A stretch of 48,456 nt of DNA from positions 1-48,456 of the IMG/VR virus record IMGVR_UViG_3300037502_003775. The stretch is one strand, 5' to 3'. Below are positions 31,135 to 38,443 of the stretch, piece by piece; positions within the stretch are counted from its first letter, which is position 1, and the number at the start of each line of letters is the position of its first letter. The DNA is from a virus. The notes under the pieces are model-generated. The model made no database searches and was not told the DNA's origin. It saw only the letters and a program-made list of their open reading frames with translations. Made by a program: the position numbers and the translations under genes.

Positions 31135-33756
31135 ATGGCAAGATTGTGTTTTGGGACATTTGCACAAGTTCTACGATTGTGTAGATTAGAAGGTGTAATT
31201 GATCGTGAAATAGTAGGCATAATGACTAGGACAGCAGATCCGACATGCCAATACATACACCACAATAATGCATCAGCAGTATCACGACTCTTAAGCTGTA
31301 CGGGGAATCTTTCGAATGGAAATATCAGTGATAGTGGAAGTGCTACGGTAAAGAAACCTGGAGAAAGCATCAGCAATGTTATTACTGCTTCACAAAGAGC
31401 TAATAGGGATGATGTAGTTAAGAAGTTTAGAGAGAATGTGGTTCCCTTACTAGACGAAGATAAAAAAGAACTACTAGTTCTTGCACTGCTTGATATAATC
31501 GAAAATGATAGTGTGCTTGATGATGACAAGAAACTAAGCTTTGAAAAGTATATTGGACAAACAAAAAACGCCCTGCTTTCACAGGGCGATTTTGCGTTGG
31601 ATGAATTTCTATCGGGGATATTTCTTTACACTGTTGCTGCAGGTGTTAAAAACACTGTAGGTAAGGAAACCGTCAAAGGATTGACACTCCAATATATAGG
31701 TGAATTAAAGAATACAAGAGAAATTAAAGTAGTAGATACAACATATAAAGAGGTCGGAATAGAATCAGATGATACTCCAACTGATTTAGAACTGGATGTT
31801 TCATCTGACTCAATAGTAGTAATTGATTCATTCATTAATGAGGATTTTGAGGAGTACTTATCAAATGTTAGTATTAGATACTCTAAAATTAAGACTCTTC
31901 TTTATGATAAAACCCCTAAGGAATTCTACAGCTTCTATGTTTGCAATGACCTTAAAAATGATGGAGTAATTATCAACAATCTAATTGCAGAAAAGTTATT
32001 TTCTATTCCTCGTTTCTCTATTGTTACTGGTATTGGTGGATTAGGAAAATCAATGATGATGCGACATTTGCTGCTTGATGCAGTTATTAACTTTGATAGA
32101 TTAAAGCTTCTTCCTATTTTGGTTCCGCTTAAGGATTATGGCGAAAGTGAACTAGATGTATTTGAGTATGTTTTTTTAACAGCTCAACAATTTGATGAGA
32201 ACTTAACGCGAGAGAAGTATGCAGCAATTCTTAAGAATGGTTCAGGTTTAATCCTTTTAGATGGATTGGACGAAGTAAGAACAGCAGTTTTTTCAAGATT
32301 TGCGCAAGAAGTGGAACGTTTTACAAATGCATACCCTCAGAATTATTATGTTATTTCATCTCGCCCATCATCTAAACTCGTTGCACTAAATAAGTTTAAT
32401 GAATTAGAATTACAACCTTTCGATAAATCACAAGCTTTAAAGATGATTGACAATTTTCAGTTCAGTTTAGGTGAGCTTAGGATCAAAGAGTCTTTTCGGA
32501 GCCGCCTTGACTCGGAGTTATGGTGGAGTCACCAAGACTTTGCAGAAAACCCCTTACTACTTACCATCATGTTAATGACATACGAAGAGTATGCTGAAAT
32601 ACCATCTAAGATTCACAAGTTTTATAATATGGCATTTGAAACACTTGCTAAAAAGCACGACGATACTAAACTACTTGATCGTGAATTTAAGTCTGGCCTA
32701 TCGAAGGACAAAATTGCTCATTATTTTGCTAAGATTTGTTTCCTGTCATATAAAGATGAAAAAGTTGAATTTACAGAAAGTGAGTTCAGTAGTTATTTTG
32801 AACGCTGTTTTAGAAACTCCTCACAGGAAACTACTGCACTCGATTTTTTGCATGATTTAAGTGCTAATCTTTGTATGCTGCTTAAAGAAGGAGAAAAATA
32901 TCATTTTGTGCATCGGTCGTTTCAAGAGTATTTTTGTGCTTTGAACTTTAAGGCTGGATTTGAAAGAGTGTCTACAGATAGGAAAAGAACTATGTCTTCA
33001 GGCCTATTGAGTTTTTTTGACGGCCCACGTGATACATGTAGTGAAAAAGTACTTGAAATGCTCTATGATATGATCCCAGAGAAGGTGGAGGAATATATTA
33101 TCATTCCGAAGTTAGAGCAGATACTAGGTAATGATAGTATGGATGACAATATCGGATACTGGAATATTATTGAAAGAGCATTCGGAAATCTCAAATGTTG
33201 GTATGAATATCATGAAAATATTGAATATGATGAAGAAGAAAATGTAGAAGTTGATGAGTCATATTATGATTTTGCATTGGGAGTGGATGGCCATATAGAC
33301 TCTACGGTTTTGCGATTTGTTTTATTTAACCTTTTAAGGCTATTTGAGAACCAAGACTTAGATGATACTTATTATGATAACGAGGAGATAATGGAGAAAG
33401 TACCTCTAATCGTTGATGAAATTAAAAATGTTATTATGGAGGAAACTGATTCGTGTACAATCACTTATGATACTGCAAGTAACTATGTTGCTGTTCAATA
33501 TTCAGCGTTCGCTGAGCTTATCAAGAGAAATTGGATGGGAAAATACAATTATTATGAAAAATATGGAGAACATGTGTTTTGGTTGTCCCTTGAAGTTATA
33601 CGTAAAGATATCGAAAAATATTCAGCCTTAAAAAGTGTTATAGAAAATAAGGATTTCAGTTTGTGGAAAGTCTGTCTTGCGTTACAAGATTATCTTAGAA
33701 TATTAAAAACTAGACAAGAAAAAATTGATGAAGAATGGGCAGAAGATTTTATTTGA
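31135..33756 (+). CDS. NACHT-domain STAND ATPase, probable anti-phage sensor
   Basis: 873 residues from the ATG of MARLCFGTFAQVLRLCRLEG, with AAGGGG 7 bases upstream. Residues 1 to about 75 form a distinct N-terminal module (IMTRTADPTCQYIHHNNASA, then VSRLLSCTGNLSNGN). Residues about 75-230 are charged and helical. The NACHT NTPase has Walker A VTGIGGLGKSMMMRHLLLDA (about 297-305), Walker B GLILLDGLDEVRT (about 370-380) and sensor-like YYVISSRPSS. After it come a winged-helix/superhelical region (HFVHRSFQEYFCALNF) and a long acidic C-terminal part without clear repeats. Bacterial NACHT proteins protect against phages by abortive infection. It starts the island that continues with HTH, methylase and restriction genes, so a defence role is likely. 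The effector activity cannot be named from the sequence. Confidence 0.88.
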   Translation: MARLCFGTFAQVLRLCRLEGVIDREIVGIMTRTADPTCQYIHHNNASAVSRLLSCTGNLSNGNISDSGSATVKKPGESISNVITASQRANRDDVVKKFRENVVPLLDEDKKELLVLALLDIIENDSVLDDDKKLSFEKYIGQTKNALLSQGDFALDEFLSGIFLYTVAAGVKNTVGKETVKGLTLQYIGELKNTREIKVVDTTYKEVGIESDDTPTDLELDVSSDSIVVIDSFINEDFEEYLSNVSIRYSKIKTLLYDKTPKEFYSFYVCNDLKNDGVIINNLIAEKLFSIPRFSIVTGIGGLGKSMMMRHLLLDAVINFDRLKLLPILVPLKDYGESELDVFEYVFLTAQQFDENLTREKYAAILKNGSGLILLDGLDEVRTAVFSRFAQEVERFTNAYPQNYYVISSRPSSKLVALNKFNELELQPFDKSQALKMIDNFQFSLGELRIKESFRSRLDSELWWSHQDFAENPLLLTIMLMTYEEYAEIPSKIHKFYNMAFETLAKKHDDTKLLDREFKSGLSKDKIAHYFAKICFLSYKDEKVEFTESEFSSYFERCFRNSSQETTALDFLHDLSANLCMLLKEGEKYHFVHRSFQEYFCALNFKAGFERVSTDRKRTMSSGLLSFFDGPRDTCSEKVLEMLYDMIPEKVEEYIIIPKLEQILGNDSMDDNIGYWNIIERAFGNLKCWYEYHENIEYDEEENVEVDESYYDFALGVDGHIDSTVLRFVLFNLLRLFENQDLDDTYYDNEEIMEKVPLIVDEIKNVIMEETDSCTITYDTASNYVAVQYSAFAELIKRNWMGKYNYYEKYGEHVFWLSLEVIRKDIEKYSALKSVIENKDFSLWKVCLALQDYLRILKTRQEKIDEEWAEDFI
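31562..31588 (-). terminator. Antisense terminator-like hairpin inside the NACHT gene
   Basis: CGCCCTG and CAGGGCG arms (31569-31575 and 31582-31588) form a perfect 7-bp stem with a 6-base loop. On the minus strand it is followed by TTTTTT, so it has the form of a terminator against antisense transcription. On the plus strand only ATTTTG follows. Confidence 0.45.
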
Positions 33757-33813
33757 TACAGGAAGATAGCCAAATTAATTATATGGTATCGGAAATAATT
33801 AGGAGGATCTAAA

Positions 33814-34005
33814 ATGAGTAGCAAGCCTGAAAAGTGGTCAAGTCTTGAAGAAATTGCCGATCATCTGGGTGTTAGTAAGGATACCATCCGGAATTGGATA
33901 AAAAAAGAGGTGATTCCGTATCGTAAGGTGGGAAAACAATATAAATTCAAGATCTCTGAGATTGATGCTTGGGTTGAGAGTGGAAAGAGCGCAGAGATAG
34001 ACTAA
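33814..34005 (+). CDS. Excisionase-family helix-turn-helix DNA-binding protein
   Basis: 63 residues starting MSSKPEKWSSLEEIADHLGV, with AGGAGG 6 bases upstream. The whole protein is one MerR/Xis-type winged helix: SKDTIRNWIKKEVIPYRKVG, then KQYKFKISEIDAWVESGK. Proteins of this kind occur upstream of adenine methylase genes of GATC restriction systems as well as in mobile elements. It lies 58 bases after the NACHT gene and before the methylase unit. It may regulate the restriction genes; it need not be a phage excisionase because no integrase is nearby. Confidence 0.85.
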   Translation: MSSKPEKWSSLEEIADHLGVSKDTIRNWIKKEVIPYRKVGKQYKFKISEIDAWVESGKSAEID

Positions 34006-34099
34006 TTAATAAATTAGATTTGTGAAAGGATAAGATTTACTTTTAAATCGAGTCTATACAAAATCCGGAATTAGATGTAATTGTGGGAAGGAGCATTAT

Positions 34100-34246
34100 A
34101 TGACTATAAATGAAGAGTTTAGAGTTAGAAATGGGCAACTAAGAGGAAGTCACCCTCTAGAGAAAGTGGTAAAGATAGAAAATGGAAAAAAAGTTAAAGG
34201 TGAGTTCATGTTAGAACTAATTTGTATGGGTGGTTACTATGAATGA
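34100..34246 (+). CDS. Small protein of 48 residues upstream of the methylase
   Basis: ATG at 34100 with GGAAGGAG 6 bases upstream; frame MTINEEFRVRNGQLRGSHPL, EKVVKIENGKKVKGEFMLEL, ICMGGYYE. Its last 8 bases overlap the start of the methylase gene, a coupled arrangement. It could be a real small protein or a leader peptide that controls methylase translation. No family is recognised. Confidence 0.62.
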   Translation: MTINEEFRVRNGQLRGSHPLEKVVKIENGKKVKGEFMLELICMGGYYE

Positions 34247-35123
34247 TAATCTGAATGTAGAACAAAACAATACATCCATAAAAAAAGCGGTTAGGAAGGC
34301 AAACATTGAGCAAGAATCATCAAATTTACTAACAAATAATGTGATTATAGAAGGCTTTGAACCCTATTTTATAGATACAGATTTTTCACTATACCTGGGT
34401 GACTGTCTTTCTCTTTTGAAAAGGATACCTGATAACTCGATCAATGTTATCTTCGCTGATCCACCATATTTTTTATCTGGTGGCGGAATTACTTGTTCAA
34501 GCGGGAAAATGGTCTCTGTTAACAAGGCATCATGGGATACTCAGATGCATATTCAAGAAATACACAGTTTTAATAAAGACTGGCTGAGTGAGTGCCAAAG
34601 AATTCTTAAGAAGGATGGAACAATATGGATTTCCGGGACTTTCCACAATATTTATTCTGTTGGATTAGGTTTGCAAGAGTTAGGTTATAAAATTCTAAAT
34701 AATATAACTTGGTATAAGTCTAATCCGCCTCCAAATCTATCTTGCAGATATTTTACTCACAGTACTGAGACAATTCTTTGGGCAAGTAAGAATAAAAAAT
34801 CAAAACATTATTTTAACTATGCCTTTATGAAAGAGCTGAATAATGGTAAACAAATGCGTGATGTTTGGGAGTTTCCGGTAATTAATAAAAAAGAAAAAAT
34901 ACATGGGAAGCATCCAACTCAGAAACCAAAGAAACTTCTGGAAAGGATTATTATAGCATCAAGTGAAGAAGGTGATGTGATACTAGATCCGTTTAACGGA
35001 AGTGGTACAACAGGAATAGCAGCAAATGAATTGAAAAGAAAATATATAGGGATCGATATTACAGAGGATTATCTTGATATAACGATAAAGCGGTTTAATA
35101 GTATTCAACACTCATTTCTCTAA
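34239..35123 (+). CDS. Beta-class DNA adenine methyltransferase, DpnA/M2.DpnII-like (GATC)
   Basis: 294 residues from the ATG of MNDNLNVEQNNTSIKKAVRK. Catalytic FADPPYFLSGGGITCSSGKM (about 72-91) comes before the AdoMet motif LDPFNGSGTTGIAANE (about 248-263), the beta order. The stretches NLSCRYFTHSTETILWA and KHPTQKPKKLLERII match closely what is known of DpnA, the second methylase of the Streptococcus DpnII system. DpnA can methylate single-stranded DNA and so protects incoming transforming DNA. It is followed by the DpnII-type nuclease with a 17-base gap. The first 40 residues are an extra N-terminal part. Confidence 0.93.
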   Translation: MNDNLNVEQNNTSIKKAVRKANIEQESSNLLTNNVIIEGFEPYFIDTDFSLYLGDCLSLLKRIPDNSINVIFADPPYFLSGGGITCSSGKMVSVNKASWDTQMHIQEIHSFNKDWLSECQRILKKDGTIWISGTFHNIYSVGLGLQELGYKILNNITWYKSNPPPNLSCRYFTHSTETILWASKNKKSKHYFNYAFMKELNNGKQMRDVWEFPVINKKEKIHGKHPTQKPKKLLERIIIASSEEGDVILDPFNGSGTTGIAANELKRKYIGIDITEDYLDITIKRFNSIQHSFL

Positions 35124-35140
35124 GAAAGGTAGATTACCAT

Positions 35141-36073
35141 ATGAAACTTTTGAAATATTATACAGATAAAGACTATAATACAGAGTTGCCGGCTTTTAAT
35201 TATTTTTTGTCTTCCCTAAGAAATAGCATATTTACGTGGGACTATTATGTAGATTTTAATAAATCGATTCGTAATGCAGACAAGATAAAGGAAGAGCTTA
35301 TCAAATTAAATTCTTTAATTGGCTTACCACCGGATGAAATTGAAGATGCGTTTATTGATTTACTAAAAACTGATAGTAAAATAAGGAAAATAATTCCCAT
35401 ACTTATAGCAATAAGGACGGAAAAGATGAAAGGTATCGAAATTATCGACGATTTAGACACACTGGAGTCAGAGAGTAAGGTACAATTATTTGACCCTAGA
35501 GTCCCTATCACAAGAGAAGTAGAAGAAGGTTTAGTTAATTTCTTTAAATTTTCAGGGCTTAAGGATCTATTAGAAAAATCAAGAATTAGTAATCTCTACG
35601 ATTATTGTATTGGTATTGAAGTAGGAATGGATACCAATGCCCGTAAGAATCGTACTGGAACAAATATGGAGAATTTGGTGGAAACTGTCCTTTCAAATTT
35701 TTGTGAAAAAAAAGGATATAAATGTATGGTGCAAGCGACGCATTCAAAAATTAAGAGTGAATGGGGAATTGATATTGTTGTAGATAAAATTAACCGTCGA
35801 TTTGATTTTGCGATAATGGACGCAGCAAGAAAACTTCATTTATTTGAGGTCAATTATTACAGTGGTGGAGGATCCAAGCTAAAGGCTACAGCTGGTGAGT
35901 ACAAAGAAGTTTATAATATGTTGTCCTCACAGGATATACAGTTTATTTGGGTGACTGATGGTATGGGTTGGTTGACTGCAAAAACTGCTCTGTATGAGAC
36001 TTTTCTTCACAACGAGTTTGTAATAAATCTAGAAATGATTTCGAATGGGATACTAGAACAAATAATTGGCTAA
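35141..36073 (+). CDS. DpnII/MboI-type restriction endonuclease (GATC)
   Basis: 310 residues starting MKLLKYYTDKDYNTELPAFN. Family landmarks are FFKFSGLKDLLEKSRISNLY, YCIGIEVGMDTNARKNRTGT and NMENLVETVL. The catalytic region is RRFDFAIMDAARKLHLFEVN, with D and E of a PD-(D/E)XK-like centre, then YYSGGGSKLKATAGEYKE. DpnII-type enzymes cut unmethylated GATC before the G. The cognate methylases are the gene just upstream and the Dam-type gene at 38444-39376 on the other strand. Length is close to that of DpnII. The enzyme looks complete. Confidence 0.93.
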   Translation: MKLLKYYTDKDYNTELPAFNYFLSSLRNSIFTWDYYVDFNKSIRNADKIKEELIKLNSLIGLPPDEIEDAFIDLLKTDSKIRKIIPILIAIRTEKMKGIEIIDDLDTLESESKVQLFDPRVPITREVEEGLVNFFKFSGLKDLLEKSRISNLYDYCIGIEVGMDTNARKNRTGTNMENLVETVLSNFCEKKGYKCMVQATHSKIKSEWGIDIVVDKINRRFDFAIMDAARKLHLFEVNYYSGGGSKLKATAGEYKEVYNMLSSQDIQFIWVTDGMGWLTAKTALYETFLHNEFVINLEMISNGILEQIIG

Positions 36074-36096
36074 ATCAAATAATAAGGAGAAATTTT

Positions 36097-36741
36097 ATGA
36101 AGTTAAATGATGCTAAGCGTAGATTGGATACAATTATTAACATCCCTTTAGGAGAATGGATGACTCCAACAGAACTTGAAGGAATAATTATTAACAAAGG
36201 GAAAACGGGCCAGTTACTGGAAATTGCTTTAGGTCTCAAGAACACCTCAAAGACTCTTGACTTTATAGATGGAGAACTAAAAACTAACAAGTGTGACAGG
36301 TTTGGTAATCCGTTGGAGACAATGTTTATAACCCAAATATTGTCAATAATTGACGAGTTATTAACAATGAAGGATTTTTATGAAACAAGGTTATATGAAA
36401 AAATCGACAATTTACTATATGTACCAATTAATAAGGATGGCAGACCTGAAGAGTGGTTCTTTCTTCCATATGAACATGTTAATCTAAATGATATAAAATA
36501 TAATGCTCTGAGGAAACAACTCGAAAGCGATTATTACTCAATTTGTAGACAGTTAAGAGATCATATTGAGAATGGATATGATGGAAATATTCATACTTCT
36601 AATGGAGAATTTATTCAGATCCGAAGTAAGGATTCAATGCCATATAGTCCAATATACTCAAAAGAGTTTGGCAAATACGTTTCTAATAAAAATCATGCAT
36701 TCTATTTCAAAAAAACATTTATGAATTATATAGTAAAATAA
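36097..36741 (+). CDS. MutH/Sau3AI-type endonuclease homologue
   Basis: 214 residues, AAGGAG 9 bases upstream of the ATG. It lines up with E. coli MutH along its whole length. TGQLLEIALG (Glu42) corresponds to the GVLLEIWLG motif and LDFIDGELKT (Asp55, Glu60, Lys62) to the D...ELK active site. RFGNPLETMF, DNLLYVPINKDGRP, GEFIQIRSKD and AFYFKKTF match further conserved blocks. MutH nicks unmethylated GATC; Sau3AI uses two such domains to cut both strands. Here it is single-domain and sits in the DpnII-type operon with a 23-base gap. Whether it nicks, cuts as a dimer, or has another role is open. Confidence 0.87.
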   Translation: MKLNDAKRRLDTIINIPLGEWMTPTELEGIIINKGKTGQLLEIALGLKNTSKTLDFIDGELKTNKCDRFGNPLETMFITQILSIIDELLTMKDFYETRLYEKIDNLLYVPINKDGRPEEWFFLPYEHVNLNDIKYNALRKQLESDYYSICRQLRDHIENGYDGNIHTSNGEFIQIRSKDSMPYSPIYSKEFGKYVSNKNHAFYFKKTFMNYIVK

Positions 36742-36754
36742 GCTTATTTTGTTT

Positions 36755-36763
36755 GGGGGGGGG
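36755..36763 (+). repeat. Run of nine G in the ribosome-binding region of the next gene
   Basis: Nine consecutive G end 5 bases before the ATG at 36769. The run takes the place of the Shine-Dalgarno sequence. Slippage at such runs can change length and so expression. Confidence 0.7.
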
Positions 36764-36768
36764 ATTTG

Positions 36769-37500
36769 ATGTCTTTTTTTGATATGGAAAAGCGATTATT
36801 GAGAGAGTTTGAGAACAACAAGGATGTTTGGTTGGAGTACGTAAAAAATGGAAAGAAAAATGGTCACTCAAAAAAGTATGTGATTGATGCCACTAGTGAT
36901 TTTTACATAACATACCCCGGCTATAAAACAAACATGAAAAAGAATGGAAACTTTGTATATGATTATAGGGTGAATTTCCAAGGGTGCGCTATATCTCACC
37001 CTAGTATAATCATTGATTTATATAGCAAAGTGACACAACATCCGGAAAAAGCTAAACGAATGAAAGAGTTCTTAATTAGGTTATCAAAAGAAGGGGATTC
37101 AATTAACTTAGAAGAATTTGAAGATTTGAGTTCAACTAAATTTGAACCAGTATCAAAAGCCATCCTAAACGAGACAAATATAATATTTGATCGTTTAGAT
37201 AAAGCTTATTTAAGAAATGGAAATATAGCTTGGAACTTTTCTCTTGAAGATCTTACTAACTTGATTTCCTGGATTTCTTTACAAGAAGATATAAACTACC
37301 CAATGTCTATTGGGCACTATCAAGGAAGAATGATGCCTTTCTATAGATATGTAGAATCAATTTATTGTGCTATTGCAAAGAGACCAAGCATTCATAATAT
37401 AGAGAAGGTAATAGAACGAGCGCTTATTCATAAACAACCAAATCTTTGGCCAAGTATAAACTATGACGAAATATCTCAATTAAAAAGCTTATATAAATAG
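36769..37500 (+). CDS. Unrecognised protein of the restriction island
   Basis: 243 residues starting MSFFDMEKRLLREFENNKDV. It is charged, mostly helical, with VIDATSDFYITYPGYKTNMK, a possible beta-rich block FVYDYRVNFQGCAISHPSII and a C-terminal helical part FYRYVESIYCAIAKRPSIHN. I see no catalytic signature. It follows the MutH-like gene by 27 bases and a G9 run precedes its start. Cotranscription with the nucleases suggests a helper, specificity or control role, but that is inference from position only. Confidence 0.75.
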   Translation: MSFFDMEKRLLREFENNKDVWLEYVKNGKKNGHSKKYVIDATSDFYITYPGYKTNMKKNGNFVYDYRVNFQGCAISHPSIIIDLYSKVTQHPEKAKRMKEFLIRLSKEGDSINLEEFEDLSSTKFEPVSKAILNETNIIFDRLDKAYLRNGNIAWNFSLEDLTNLISWISLQEDINYPMSIGHYQGRMMPFYRYVESIYCAIAKRPSIHNIEKVIERALIHKQPNLWPSINYDEISQLKSLYK

Positions 37501-37545
37501 TTTTAATTATCAGGTGTAATGTAAATTTAGAAGGAGGGGTGGAGA

Positions 37546-38073
37546 ATGCCAGAGTATTATTTGAGTGAAACGTTCAGTAATAGCGGGACAAGAAATGAAG
37601 TAAGGATGAGAGTTGTAAACAAATTATCTGAAGAATCTTATGGTGAAGGGAAAGGTGAACTCGCTTCACGATATGTTTATTATGTTGAAACCCTTAATAA
37701 TGGAGATAGAGTATATTTAAAGCGTCCTGCATATTTGCATAATGGATTCGACTTTCTAATTTGTGTTGAGAACATCAATTTTAATCCAAATGGGAGACGG
37801 AGAGACTACCCAACCCATGATGAAATTATCAGAGATTTGTCAAGCAAACGTTCAGAATCAAAAGCTGAGTACGAAAGATTATTTGCCTTAATTGAACAAA
37901 TCTATCTATGTAATGACATAGACTATTCTTCTGTAAGCACCTTCACATTTAGTACTGGTTACTCTTGTGAATTGATACTAAAAGTATTAAAATGGCTTTT
38001 TATAGAACAGGATATCAGATACTGGAATTATTCCGGAAGAGATATGTTGTGGAGTGGATTGGTGGATATCTAG
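37546..38073 (+). CDS. Unrecognised protein of the restriction island
   Basis: 175 residues; AAGGAGG lies 8 bases upstream of the ATG. It starts MPEYYLSETFSNSGTRNEVR and contains YVYYVETLNNGDRVYLKRPA, YLHNGFDFLICVENINFNPN and a C-terminal CELILKVLKWLFIEQDIRYW. The middle has the look of a small alpha/beta domain with FDFLICVE, reminiscent of but not matching a nuclease core. Last gene of the plus-strand unit; a 14-bp hairpin terminator follows. Function unknown. Confidence 0.75.
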   Translation: MPEYYLSETFSNSGTRNEVRMRVVNKLSEESYGEGKGELASRYVYYVETLNNGDRVYLKRPAYLHNGFDFLICVENINFNPNGRRRDYPTHDEIIRDLSSKRSESKAEYERLFALIEQIYLCNDIDYSSVSTFTFSTGYSCELILKVLKWLFIEQDIRYWNYSGRDMLWSGLVDI

Positions 38074-38093
38074 ATTTTCGTGATATAAACCAA

Positions 38094-38123
38094 CAAAGGC
38101 GGAAATTACATTTTCCGCCTTTG
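38094..38123. terminator. Bidirectional terminator between converging defence genes
   Basis: CAAAGGCGGAAA (38094-38105) and TTTCCGCCTTTG (38112-38123) form a perfect 12-bp stem, extended by A-T pairs, with T-runs on both sides. It separates the plus-strand nuclease unit from the minus-strand methylase unit. Confidence 0.88.
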
Positions 38124-38124
38124 T

Positions 38125-38436
38125 TTAGTACATTATTTTTACAGTCTTACCTGTTTTTTCTGCATAGGCTCTCTCTATGTTGCAGCCTTCGGAGGATCCG
38201 AAAACCCAGACTTCATCACATAGGTTTATCATTTCTAGACACCAACTAATAATATCCTCTCTCGCACCATCATCCTCCATAAATGAAAATAAATGAAGAG
38301 GACTTATTGGAATGTGTCCATTTCTGAATATATCCAAGCAAATAGCTTGAGCTTTAATTTTGTTTTCATCAGGGCTGTCTTTATACGGATGACTAACAAA
38401 CACTCTTTTTCTTCTTCGGATTTCTATATTTTTCAT
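38125..38436 (-). CDS. DUF4406/DUF7768-type deoxyribosyltransferase-like protein
   Basis: 103 residues starting MKNIEIRRRKRVFVSHPYKD. The pattern FVSHPYKDSPDENKIKAQAI, GHIPISPLHLFSFMEDDGAR and DEVWVFGSSEGCNIERAYAE shows the nucleoside deoxyribosyltransferase-like fold, with a conserved glutamate in IERAYA. It follows the Dam-type methylase gene by 7 bases and is probably cotranscribed with it. A relative sits in the prophage at 25314-25739. A nucleotide-related role, perhaps as an accessory defence or sensing protein, is a guess. Confidence 0.8.
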   Translation of the reverse strand: MKNIEIRRRKRVFVSHPYKDSPDENKIKAQAICLDIFRNGHIPISPLHLFSFMEDDGAREDIISWCLEMINLCDEVWVFGSSEGCNIERAYAEKTGKTVKIMY

Positions 38437-38443
38437 ACTATAG

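Noticed and set aside
33814-34005. HTH protein as proof of a prophage excision module
   Set aside because: No integrase is near, and such small HTH proteins also accompany restriction systems.
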